Below, piece after piece: positions 52,046 to 59,647 of a stretch of 59,647 bases of DNA. The DNA comes from LMUY01 sp964246185. Its GTDB lineage: Bacteria > Pseudomonadota > Alphaproteobacteria > Acetobacterales > Acetobacteraceae. Position numbers and translations under genes: made by a program. The stretch spans positions 1 to 59,647 of the forward strand of contig CAXTPP010000004.1 in NCBI GenBank assembly GCA_964246185.1, written 5' to 3'. Positions within the stretch are counted from its first letter, which is position 1, and each line of letters starts with the position of its first letter. The notes below the pieces were generated by a model, which was not told the DNA's origin, did no database searches, and saw only the letters and a program-made list of their open reading frames with translations.

Positions 52046-52935
52046 TCGAGGCGGCGATGATCTGGAACGAGCCGAACAACAAGTCCCACTGGGATTTGGA
52101 AGCCGACCCCGGCTGGACGATCTTCGCCGAGACGGCAAAGCTGGCAGGGCAGGCCATCGCGGCGGAAGCGCCGGGGCTGCCGCGGGTGCTGGGCGGCATC
52201 TCGCCGATCGATCCGGACTTCATCCGTTGCCTCATCGGGCACGGCGCGCTGGAGCACCTGGACGCGGTGGCGGTGCACGGCTTCCCGCTCGACTGGAACA
52301 ACTGGCTGATCGACGAGTGGCCGGCCAAGATCGCCTCCATCCAGGCGGTGACGGCGCTGCCGGTGTGGGTGTCCGAGGTGGGCGTGTCCACATTCGGCGC
52401 CGAGGAGGTGCAGGAGTTCGGCGTCAAGCGCACCGCAGAACTGTTGCGGGGCCTGGCGCCCCGCGTGCACTGGTACAGCCTGTATGACCTGCCTGCCGCC
52501 TGGCCCGCCACGACCCGGCATCGCGAGGCCGAAGGTTCGTCCTATTATCGCCATTTCCACATGGGCCTCTATGACGAGCACGGCCGGGCCAAGCGCGCCG
52601 CCAAGCATTTCGCCGACTGCACGCCGGAGTTCGGGCTGTGCCAATGGTTCCATTTCGAGGACCACCGGTTGGACGATGCGGTGGCCAAGATGCGTGACCT
52701 TGGCGTGACATACCTGCGCACCGGGCTGAGCTGGGCCGATTTCGACCGGCCGAACGCGCTCGACTGGTTCGATCGCCAGATGCGCGCGCTCGAGGAGTTC
52801 GCCGTCACCGTCACCTTCTGCTTCACGCCGGAGGACAAGGGCACCTGGGCGCACTACACCGCCCCGCCGAAGAACCCGGCCGAGTTCGCCGAGTTCTGCG
52901 CACTGATGCTGCGCCGCTATGCCGTCCGCGGCTGA
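52042..52935 (+). CDS. Glycoside hydrolase clan A-like protein (beta-xylosidase-like), apparently circularly permuted
   Basis: 297 residues. IWNEPNN at residues 7-13 holds the acid/base Glu (E10, end of strand 4) and PVWVSEVGVST the nucleophile Glu (E112, strand 7); HWYSLYDLP follows. After residue 190 come FEDHRLDDAVAKMRDLGVTY, RTGLSWADFD and TVTFCFTPE, which read as strands 1-3 of a clan A barrel, and the protein ends at FCALMLRRYAVRG, exactly where a canonical enzyme would continue into W-NEP. No signal peptide, so it acts inside the cell or is inactive. The xylan link is by neighbourhood (UDP-xylose genes). Overlaps the PIG-L gene by 17 bases. Confidence 0.72.
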   Translation: MIEAAMIWNEPNNKSHWDLEADPGWTIFAETAKLAGQAIAAEAPGLPRVLGGISPIDPDFIRCLIGHGALEHLDAVAVHGFPLDWNNWLIDEWPAKIASIQAVTALPVWVSEVGVSTFGAEEVQEFGVKRTAELLRGLAPRVHWYSLYDLPAAWPATTRHREAEGSSYYRHFHMGLYDEHGRAKRAAKHFADCTPEFGLCQWFHFEDHRLDDAVAKMRDLGVTYLRTGLSWADFDRPNALDWFDRQMRALEEFAVTVTFCFTPEDKGTWAHYTAPPKNPAEFAEFCALMLRRYAVRG

Positions 52936-53710
52936 CCTGCTGCGCCGCCTTGCCGCGCGCGCATCGGTCGAGGAGGCGGTGGCCCTGGTCGTGGCGCATC
53001 CAGACGACGAGACGATCGGCGCGGGGGCAGTGCTGCCGTTATTTCGCCGGCTGTTGCTGGTGCACGTGACGGACGGCGCGCCGCGCGACGGGGCTGACGC
53101 GGCGGCACACGGCTTCACGGCCACGGCCGGCTACGCTGCCGCGCGACGGGCCGAGTTGGCGGCGGCGCTGCGGGTGGCGGGCGTCGAGGCCATGTGCGTC
53201 ACGCTGGGAGCGGCAGACCAGGACGCGTCCAACTGCTTGCCTGAGTTGGTGCAGGCGCTGCGAGCTTTGCTGGTCCAGCATGACATCGCGACGGTCTTGA
53301 GCCATCCTTACGAGGGTGGCCATCCGGACCATGACGCCGCCGCCTTCATCGCTGCGCAAGTGTCCACAGAATTAGGGCGGCTAGAGTTCGCCAGTTACCA
53401 CGCTGGGGCAGATGGCGGGATGGTAACGGGCCGCTTCCTTGCTTCTCCTGCACCTGTGGAAGAAGGTCGGGGTGAGAGTATCGTGATGCTCACCCCTGCT
53501 GAACAGGCTAGCAAGCGCGCCATGCTGGACTGTTTCATCTCGCAACGAGCAACCCTGACGCCGTTCAGCACCGCATCCGAGTGTTTCCGCGCAGCCCCGG
53601 CCTATGACTTCACGCAGCCGCCCCATGCCGGGCCACTGCACTACGAGCGTTACGACTGGGGCATGACCGGCGTACGCTGGCGCAGCTTGGCGGCGCTGGC
53701 GACGTGCTGA
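52919..53710 (+). CDS. PIG-L family deacetylase
   Basis: 263 residues. The zinc and catalytic motif AHPDDET (H27, D29, D30), LLLVHVTDGAPRD, YAAARRAELAAALRVAGVE and the HPDHDAA metal motif define the LmbE/PIG-L superfamily, which deacetylates N-acetylated sugars. Probable role: making a free amine on the glycan built here, which the CelD-type acyltransferase could then acylate. Overlaps genes on both sides. Confidence 0.88.
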   Translation: MPSAADLLRRLAARASVEEAVALVVAHPDDETIGAGAVLPLFRRLLLVHVTDGAPRDGADAAAHGFTATAGYAAARRAELAAALRVAGVEAMCVTLGAADQDASNCLPELVQALRALLVQHDIATVLSHPYEGGHPDHDAAAFIAAQVSTELGRLEFASYHAGADGGMVTGRFLASPAPVEEGRGESIVMLTPAEQASKRAMLDCFISQRATLTPFSTASECFRAAPAYDFTQPPHAGPLHYERYDWGMTGVRWRSLAALATC

Positions 53711-54741
53711 CGGTGCTAAGTGTCGCCTACCCGCTGGCGCCTGTAAGGCCGGATGCGGTGGGCGGGGCGGAGCAGGTGCTGGCGGCGATTGACCGCGCGT
53801 TGACAGCGGCGGGCCATCGCTCAATCGTGGTAGCCTGCGAGGGCTCGAAAGTCATGGGCGAACTGGCCGCCATCCCGGCTGCGCCGGCGCCGTTCAGCAA
53901 GACTGCGCACACGCAGGCGCAGTCCGCCATAGGTCACGCCTTGATGCCGTGGCTCGACCGGGTGGATGTCATGCACCTGCACGGCTTGGATTTCGACGCA
54001 TACTTGCCGCCGCACGGGCCGCCGGTGCTGGCGACGCTGCACCTGCCGCCGGCATGGTACGCCCCGGCCGCGCTGTCTCCGGCCCGGCCGCGGACGTGGC
54101 TGCACTGCGTGTCGGCCTCGCAGCAACGCGCGTTGCAGGCGCTGCCGCACACGCCGCACGTGCTGCCGCCGATCGAGAACGGCGTGGACGTGCCGGCGCT
54201 GGCAGCGTCCCGGCACGGCCGCCGCGGCTACGCGGTCATCCTGGGGCGAATCTGTCTGGAGAAGGGCCAGCACGTGGCGTTGCAGGCGGCGCGCCGCGCC
54301 GGCATCGGGCTGCTGATCGGCGGCGTGGCATTCCCCTATCCGGCGCACCAAGCGTATTTCGCTGAGCAGGTGTCGCCCTTGCTCGACGCGCAGCGCCGCC
54401 ATCTCGGTGCGCTCGGCTTCGCACGCAAACGCCGGCTGCTGGCCGGGGCGCGTTGCTTGCTGGCGCCCAGCAGCGCGCCGGAAACCAGTTCCCTCGTCGT
54501 GATGGAAGCCTTGTCCGCCGGCACGCCGGTCATCGCCTTCCCATCCGGCGCGCTGGCCGATCTGGTCGAGCATGGCCGCACTGGATTCCTGGTGCGTTCG
54601 ATGGAGGAGATGGCAGACGCGATCCATGGGGCAGGGTCGATCGATCCCGAGACGTGCCGTGCCGTCGCGCGCGAACGCTTTTCGGCAAAGCGCATGATGG
54701 CGGAATACATGCAAGCCTACCAACGGATCGCCCGGGCGTGA
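53704..54741 (+). CDS. GT4-family glycosyltransferase
   Basis: 345-residue GT-B enzyme. SVAYPLAPVRPDAVGGAEQVL at the N-terminus (acceptor-side glycine loop), VMHLHGLDFDAYLP, GRICLEKGQHVALQAARRAG opening the donor domain, and APETSSLVVMEALSAGTPVI, the E-x7-E donor motif. GTG start overlaps the PIG-L stop by 7 bases. It probably transfers a sugar during surface glycan assembly. Confidence 0.88.
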   Translation: MLTVLSVAYPLAPVRPDAVGGAEQVLAAIDRALTAAGHRSIVVACEGSKVMGELAAIPAAPAPFSKTAHTQAQSAIGHALMPWLDRVDVMHLHGLDFDAYLPPHGPPVLATLHLPPAWYAPAALSPARPRTWLHCVSASQQRALQALPHTPHVLPPIENGVDVPALAASRHGRRGYAVILGRICLEKGQHVALQAARRAGIGLLIGGVAFPYPAHQAYFAEQVSPLLDAQRRHLGALGFARKRRLLAGARCLLAPSSAPETSSLVVMEALSAGTPVIAFPSGALADLVEHGRTGFLVRSMEEMADAIHGAGSIDPETCRAVARERFSAKRMMAEYMQAYQRIARA

Positions 54742-55715
54742 TCGCGTCCCTTGTCGGCAACGACGCGGAGTTCCGCGCGCTGCTGCCCGAGTGGGACGCG
54801 CTATGGCGTCGCGCCGGCAGGCCGCCATTCCAATCGCCCGCATGGCAGCTGCCGTGGTGGGATGCGTTCGGACGCGGCCAGCTGCGCGTGGCGGTGGTGC
54901 GGGTCGGCGGCGTGCTCGCGGGAATGCTGCCGCTCTACGTGCTGGGCGAGGGGACGGAACGCAAACTGCTGCCGGTCGGCGTGGGCCTCAGCGACTACTG
55001 CGACGCGCTGCTCGATCCCGCATTGCCACTCGCTGCCATAGACATGCTGCTGCAAACGGCATTACCGAACGCGGGTGCCGTCACGTCCTGCGCGCTGCCG
55101 GAGCTGCCGCCGGACGCCGCGCTGCGCCGAGCCGCCTGCCCGCCTGGTTGGCGGGAGACTGCGATGCCGCAGACGCCCTGCCCCGTGTTGACATTGTCGG
55201 ACGCCACGCCGCTTCCCGCCGGCATGTTGCGTAACCTGCGTCAGGCGCACCACCGGGCAGACCGCCGGGGCGGTTGGCGCGCCACGGTGGCGACGGCCGA
55301 ACAAGCGCCGGAGGCTTGGCGAATGCTGATGCAAATGCACCAGCGCCGCTGGAGCATGCTGGGCGAACCCGGCGGCGTGTTGGCCGACCCAGCGGTGCTG
55401 GCGTTCCATGCGGCAGCGATTCCTGCTCTGGCTGCATCCGGCATCTTGCGCTTGCATGTGCTGCATATCGGCGGGCGGGTTGCCGCCGTGTACTACACGA
55501 TGACCGCGCCAGATCGCTTGCTGTTCTATCTCAGCGGGTTCGACGCAGCGGATTCGTTCGTCAGCCCCGGGACGTTGCTGCTGGGCCATATCGTCGAGCA
55601 AGCCCGCAACGACGGAGTGCGCGAACTGCATTTCCTTCGCGGCGGCGAAAGCTACAAACACGCCTGGGGCGCACAGGACCGTATGAACATCGGCCGCCTG
55701 TTCCTGCCCGGCTGA
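54738..55715 (+). CDS. GNAT-superfamily acyltransferase, CelD/FemAB-like
   Basis: 325 residues. PFQSPAWQLPWWDAFGRGQLR, GMLPLYVLGEGTERKLLPVG, NLRQAHHRADRRGGW, VAAVYYTMTAPDRLLFYLSG and the final FLRGGESYKHAWGAQD are typical of the BcsL/CelD family (Acetyltransf_6), found in exopolysaccharide clusters, which acylates sugar amines or hydroxyls. GTG start overlapping the glycosyltransferase stop (GTGA). Last gene of the seven-gene unit. Confidence 0.82.
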   Translation: MIASLVGNDAEFRALLPEWDALWRRAGRPPFQSPAWQLPWWDAFGRGQLRVAVVRVGGVLAGMLPLYVLGEGTERKLLPVGVGLSDYCDALLDPALPLAAIDMLLQTALPNAGAVTSCALPELPPDAALRRAACPPGWRETAMPQTPCPVLTLSDATPLPAGMLRNLRQAHHRADRRGGWRATVATAEQAPEAWRMLMQMHQRRWSMLGEPGGVLADPAVLAFHAAAIPALAASGILRLHVLHIGGRVAAVYYTMTAPDRLLFYLSGFDAADSFVSPGTLLLGHIVEQARNDGVRELHFLRGGESYKHAWGAQDRMNIGRLFLPG

Positions 55716-55716
55716 A

Positions 55717-55736
55717 CCTGCCTTGCCATGGGCAGG
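55717..55736 (+). terminator. Hairpin after the glycan gene cluster
   Basis: CCTGCC (55717-55722) pairs with GGCAGG (55731-55736), two bases after the last stop codon. No T-run follows. Confidence 0.35.
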
Positions 55737-55741
55737 CTCAG

Positions 55742-55805
55742 CCTAATTTGTCCGGCAAGCCTGCACACGCCTGCCATTTGTTGTGCGCCGTCGACAAAAA
55801 TTAGG
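55742..55805. repeat. Inverted repeat upstream of the histone-like gene
   Basis: CCTAATTTGTC (55742-55752) is matched on the other strand by GACAAAAATTAGG (55793-55805), identical except for two extra A. It spans the AT-rich region before the small basic protein and may be a regulatory or structural element. Confidence 0.45.
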
Positions 55806-55872
55806 TTCTTCGTTGCAAGCCAAGCACTATATGTGCGACTCGATGACATGAGTCAGTCGAATCGGAGATCAT

Positions 55873-56280
55873 ATGCTCAAGCCAGATACTGCATCAGGCC
55901 GCGCGCCTCGCGGCACCAAGCCCGTCAGCCAAGCGTTTTTTGCGGCGCTTGAATCCATTCCCGAATCCTCGCGTTCAGCCGTGGCAAAGGCTGCGCAGGC
56001 GATGATCCGGGACGAAATCAAGGCCCGGCGCGAGAAGCTGAAGATCGCCGCCGCAAAAGAAAAAGCCCGCCAGCCTGTTGCGGCGAAAGCGGCAGCTTCG
56101 AAGCCGGTTGCGGCAAAGGCTTCTTCTGCGAAGGCCAAGGTCTCTAAACCTGGCCCTGCTAAGCGGAACGCCGCCAAGCGCGCTCTCAAGGTTGCCTCGC
56201 CGGAGGTCACCGAAGAGGCGGTTGAGCAGCCTGCGCCGAAGCGTCGTGGACGCAAGTCAGCCGAGGTTCCGGCAAGCTGA
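55873..56280 (+). CDS. Small lysine/alanine-rich, histone H1-like protein
   Basis: 135 residues. A short structured N-terminus (SQAFFAALESIPESSRSAVAKAAQAMI) is followed by a charged helix and a long Ala-Lys-rich tail with repeated AAKA/KPVAAKA units and an AT-hook-like PAPKRRGRKSAE near the end. The composition is that of bacterial nucleoid-associated H1-like proteins; DNA binding is inferred. GGAG lies 6 bases before the ATG. GC is lower than in its neighbours. Confidence 0.7.
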   Translation: MLKPDTASGRAPRGTKPVSQAFFAALESIPESSRSAVAKAAQAMIRDEIKARREKLKIAAAKEKARQPVAAKAAASKPVAAKASSAKAKVSKPGPAKRNAAKRALKVASPEVTEEAVEQPAPKRRGRKSAEVPAS

Positions 56281-56326
56281 GGCGAACCGTCGCAGCCGCC
56301 AGCGCCTGACCGGACGCTTCAGTCGA

Positions 56327-57664
56327 TCAGGCGCTGGCGAAGTCCTCCATCACCGGAACGCCACGACCTATCGCGAAGTATCGCAGGCCGGCTTCGCGCA
56401 TCGCCACCGGGTCGAACACGTTGCGAAGGTCCACGACCACGCCGTCCTTCAACGAGGCGGCAAGCCGTTCTGGCGCGATGGCGCGAAATTCGTTCCACTC
56501 CGTGACCAGCACCATCGCATGCGCTCCGTCCAGCGCGTCGGCGGCATCACGGCAAAAAGTCACCGTTTCCGGCAGCATCGGGCGCGCTTGCTCCATGCCC
56601 TCGGGATCGAACGCGCGAATTGCCGCGCCCGCTTCGACGAGCCGGTGTAGAATTGGCAGGCTGGGCGCATCGCGCATATCGTCCGTCTCAGGCTTGAACG
56701 TCAGGCCCAGCACCGCGACCGTCTTGTCGCGCACGCTGCCGCCACATGCCGAGATGACCCGCGCCGCCATCGCCGCCTTGCGTGCGTTGTTCACCGCCAC
56801 CGTCGCTTCCACCAGGCGGGATGGCGCGCCCCAATCCTGCGCGATGCGCATCAGCGCCAGCGTGTCCTTCGGGAAGCATGAGCCGCCATAGCCCGGGCCG
56901 GGGTGCAGGAACTTGCGGCCGATCCGCCCGTCAAGGCCGATGCCCCGTGCCACGTCGTGCACGTCCGCGCCGACCTTCTCGCACAAATCGGCCATCTCGT
57001 TGATGAACGTCACTTTCATCGCCAGGAACGAGTTGGCTGCGTATTTGGTCAGCTCCGCCGTTTCCAGCGCGGTGAACAGGATCGGCGCTTCGATCAGGTA
57101 GAGCGGACGGTATAGCCGGCGCAGCACCTCGCGCGCCCGCTCGCTCTGCGTGCCGATCACCACGCGGTCCGGCCGCATGAAGTCCCCGATGGCGCTGCCT
57201 TCGCGCAGGAACTCCGGATTGCTGGCGACATCGAACTCAGCTTCAGGAGCGGCGTGCGCCATGATCTCGGCGATGCGGCGGCCCGTGCCCACCGGCACCG
57301 TGCTCTTGGTGACGATCACGGCATAACCGGTCAGCGCGCGTGCCACCTGCTCGGCCGCCGCGTTGACGTAGCTCACGTCCGCGTGGCCGTCGCCGCGCCG
57401 GGTGGGCGTGCCGACGGCGATGAACACCGCTTCCACGCCCGCCACCGCAGCCGCGAGGTTTCCGGTGAAGCTCAGCCGGCCGGCCGCCGTGTTCTCGTGC
57501 ACCAGCCGATCCAGCCCCGGTTCGTAGATCGGCATCTTGCCGTCATGCAGCAGGGCGAGCTTGGCCGCGTCCCGCTCCACCACGCAGACGTCCACGCCGA
57601 GATCGGCGAAGCACGCGCCGGACACCAGGCCAACGTAGCCGCCGCCAATCATCGCGATCTTCAT
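56327..57664 (-). CDS. UDP-glucose 6-dehydrogenase
   Basis: Oxidises UDP-glucose to UDP-glucuronate with 2 NAD+. 445 residues: IGGGYVGLVSGACFADLG (NAD site), AVGTPTRRGDGHADVSYV, TKSTVPVGTGRRIAEIM, LKYAANSFLAMKVTFINEM-like segment (here TKYAANSFLAM), and the catalytic Cys in GPGYGGSCFPKDTLAL. It provides the substrate for the adjacent decarboxylase; it ends 24 bases downstream of that gene in the same operon. Confidence 0.95.
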   Translation of the reverse strand: MKIAMIGGGYVGLVSGACFADLGVDVCVVERDAAKLALLHDGKMPIYEPGLDRLVHENTAAGRLSFTGNLAAAVAGVEAVFIAVGTPTRRGDGHADVSYVNAAAEQVARALTGYAVIVTKSTVPVGTGRRIAEIMAHAAPEAEFDVASNPEFLREGSAIGDFMRPDRVVIGTQSERAREVLRRLYRPLYLIEAPILFTALETAELTKYAANSFLAMKVTFINEMADLCEKVGADVHDVARGIGLDGRIGRKFLHPGPGYGGSCFPKDTLALMRIAQDWGAPSRLVEATVAVNNARKAAMAARVISACGGSVRDKTVAVLGLTFKPETDDMRDAPSLPILHRLVEAGAAIRAFDPEGMEQARPMLPETVTFCRDAADALDGAHAMVLVTEWNEFRAIAPERLAASLKDGVVVDLRNVFDPVAMREAGLRYFAIGRGVPVMEDFASA

Positions 57665-57688
57665 CGGTGGTCCTCTGCGGAAAAAGAA

Positions 57689-58678
<990 letters not shown>

Positions 58679-58749
58679 GCTTTGACTCACTTGCTGTAAG
58701 GGCTAGTGTCTTAGAAGAAGCTTACCATCCCATCAATGCCGACGCTCTC

Positions 58750-59647
58750 ATGACCGATCTCGACCTACCCGTGCGCGATGCGCTGCCGGCGCTCGAAGCG
58801 GCGCTGGCGCTGGGCAATGCCGTGCTGGTGGCGCCGCCGGGTGCCGGCAAGACCACGCTGGCGCCGCTGCACCTGCTGGGCCGCCGCGCCGGAAAGATCG
58901 TGATGCTGGAGCCGCGCCGCCTGGCTGCCCGCGCCGCCGCGACCCGCATGGCGTTCCTGCTGGGCGAGCCGGTGGGGCAGACCGCCGGCTACCGCACCCG
59001 GCTCGACTCCGCCGTCTCCGCCGCCACCCGCATCGAGGTGGTGACGGAAGGCCTGCTGGTCCGTCGCCTGCTGTCCGACCCGGGGCTGGACGGCGTGGGC
59101 CTGATTATCCTGGACGAGGTGCACGAACGCGCGCTGGCCGCCGATCTCGCCTTGGCGCTGTGCCTGGACCTGCAGCGCCAGCTGCGCCCCGAGCTGCGGC
59201 TGCTCGCCATGTCCGCCACCGCCGACGGCGCACGCCTCTCCACGCTGATGGACGCGCCCGTCATCGAGAGCGCCGGCCGCATGTTCCCCGTGACGGTCGA
59301 GCACGCCAAGCGGGACCTCGCCTCCCCGCGCGACCTGCCTGGCGCCATGGCGTCCGCCGTGCGGGAGGCGTTGGCGGCGCACGGCGGCGACATCCTGGCC
59401 TTCCTGCCCGGCATGGGGGAAATCCGCCGCACGCAGGCTGCCCTCGAAGGCTGCGGCGCGCTGGTGCTGCCGCTGCACGGCGACCTGCCGCCCGCCGAGC
59501 AGGATCGTGCGTTGCGCCCCGCCGACGAGGGCCGCCGGGTCGTGCTGGCCACCAGCATCGCGGAAACCTCCCTCACCGTGCCCGGTGTGCGCGTGGTGGT
59601 GGACGGCGGCTGGCGGCGTGCCCCGCGGCTGGACTCGGCGACCGGGC
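58750..59647 (+). CDS. hrpB: ATP-dependent helicase HrpB (5' part, cut by window end)
   Basis: 299 codons are visible of a protein normally over 800 residues. DEAH/RHA-type superfamily 2 helicase: Walker A APPGAGKTT, LEPRRLAARAAATRMA (motif Ia), VVTEGLLVRRLL, Walker B DEVHER, MSATADG (motif III) and VLATSIAETSLTVPGV (motif V). The order and spacing match HrpB. Translation begins at ATG 58750, 71 bases from the divergent uxs gene. Confidence 0.92.
   Translation, partial: MTDLDLPVRDALPALEAALALGNAVLVAPPGAGKTTLAPLHLLGRRAGKIVMLEPRRLAARAAATRMAFLLGEPVGQTAGYRTRLDSAVSAATRIEVVTEGLLVRRLLSDPGLDGVGLIILDEVHERALAADLALALCLDLQRQLRPELRLLAMSATADGARLSTLMDAPVIESAGRMFPVTVEHAKRDLASPRDLPGAMASAVREALAAHGGDILAFLPGMGEIRRTQAALEGCGALVLPLHGDLPPAEQDRALRPADEGRRVVLATSIAETSLTVPGVRVVVDGGWRRAPRLDSATG

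Overview
The window is GC-rich, tightly packed DNA that looks like the chromosome of an alphaproteobacterium, most likely an Acetobacteraceae-type member of the Rhodospirillales. This placement is an inference from base composition and gene content (rph-rdgB next to hrcA-grpE, dnaK-dnaJ-dapB, class II argC, formamidase with a urea-type transporter). No rRNA, tRNA, CRISPR array, phage or transposase gene was recognised. One assembly gap (10 N inside an artificial G/C homopolymer) lies at about 7.22-7.30 kb.

Layout. 0-2 kb: bactofilin, then convergent rdgB and rph. 2-4.9 kb: a lower-GC patch with a GT61 glycosyltransferase fused to a discoidin domain, a methyltransferase and a SemiSWEET. 4.9-11.6 kb (minus strand): urtABCDE-fmdA-fmdB, a nitrogen-scavenging operon for urea or short amides with a sigma-54-type promoter in front of urtA. 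11.8-18.5 kb: hrcA-grpE, a broken lower-GC two-gene cassette on the opposite strand, then dnaK, dnaJ and dapB. 18.5-24.8 kb: a PPP-type phosphatase, two degenerate EAL-like proteins, an ABC-2 exporter, a histidine phosphatase and an outer-membrane barrel. 24.9-31.1 kb: a MetX-like hydrolase, Mrp ATPase, HflK-HflC and a Do-type protease.

31-42.5 kb is a carbohydrate island. A HexR-like RpiR regulator faces two divergent operons. The minus operon encodes a cupin phosphoglucose isomerase, a KDPG-type aldolase, a shikimate-dehydrogenase-like protein, a 2-hydroxyacid dehydrogenase and an UlaG-like hydrolase. The plus operon encodes a ribose-type ABC transporter, a xylulokinase-like FGGY kinase and an SDR. 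HexR-like sites lie between them. 42.4-48.2 kb carries housekeeping and small genes (gamma carbonic anhydrase, argC, rpsI-rplM, mobA, GNAT, SH3 protein).

48.2-58.7 kb: nhaA, then seven mostly overlapping genes (CgeB-like glycosyltransferase, sugar nucleotidyltransferase, methyltransferase, glycoside hydrolase, PIG-L deacetylase, GT4 glycosyltransferase, CelD-type acyltransferase). After a histone-like gene come opposite-strand genes for UDP-glucose dehydrogenase and UDP-glucuronate decarboxylase. Together they suggest a UDP-xylose-linked cell-surface glycan pathway. The window ends inside hrpB.

Most unusual signals: the glycoside hydrolase at 52.0 kb reads as a circularly permuted TIM barrel; a dispersed hairpin repeat occurs at three places, with a covarying stem in two of them, and has supplied coding sequence to two genes; and the grpE-dnaK cassette has both genes broken at A4 runs.
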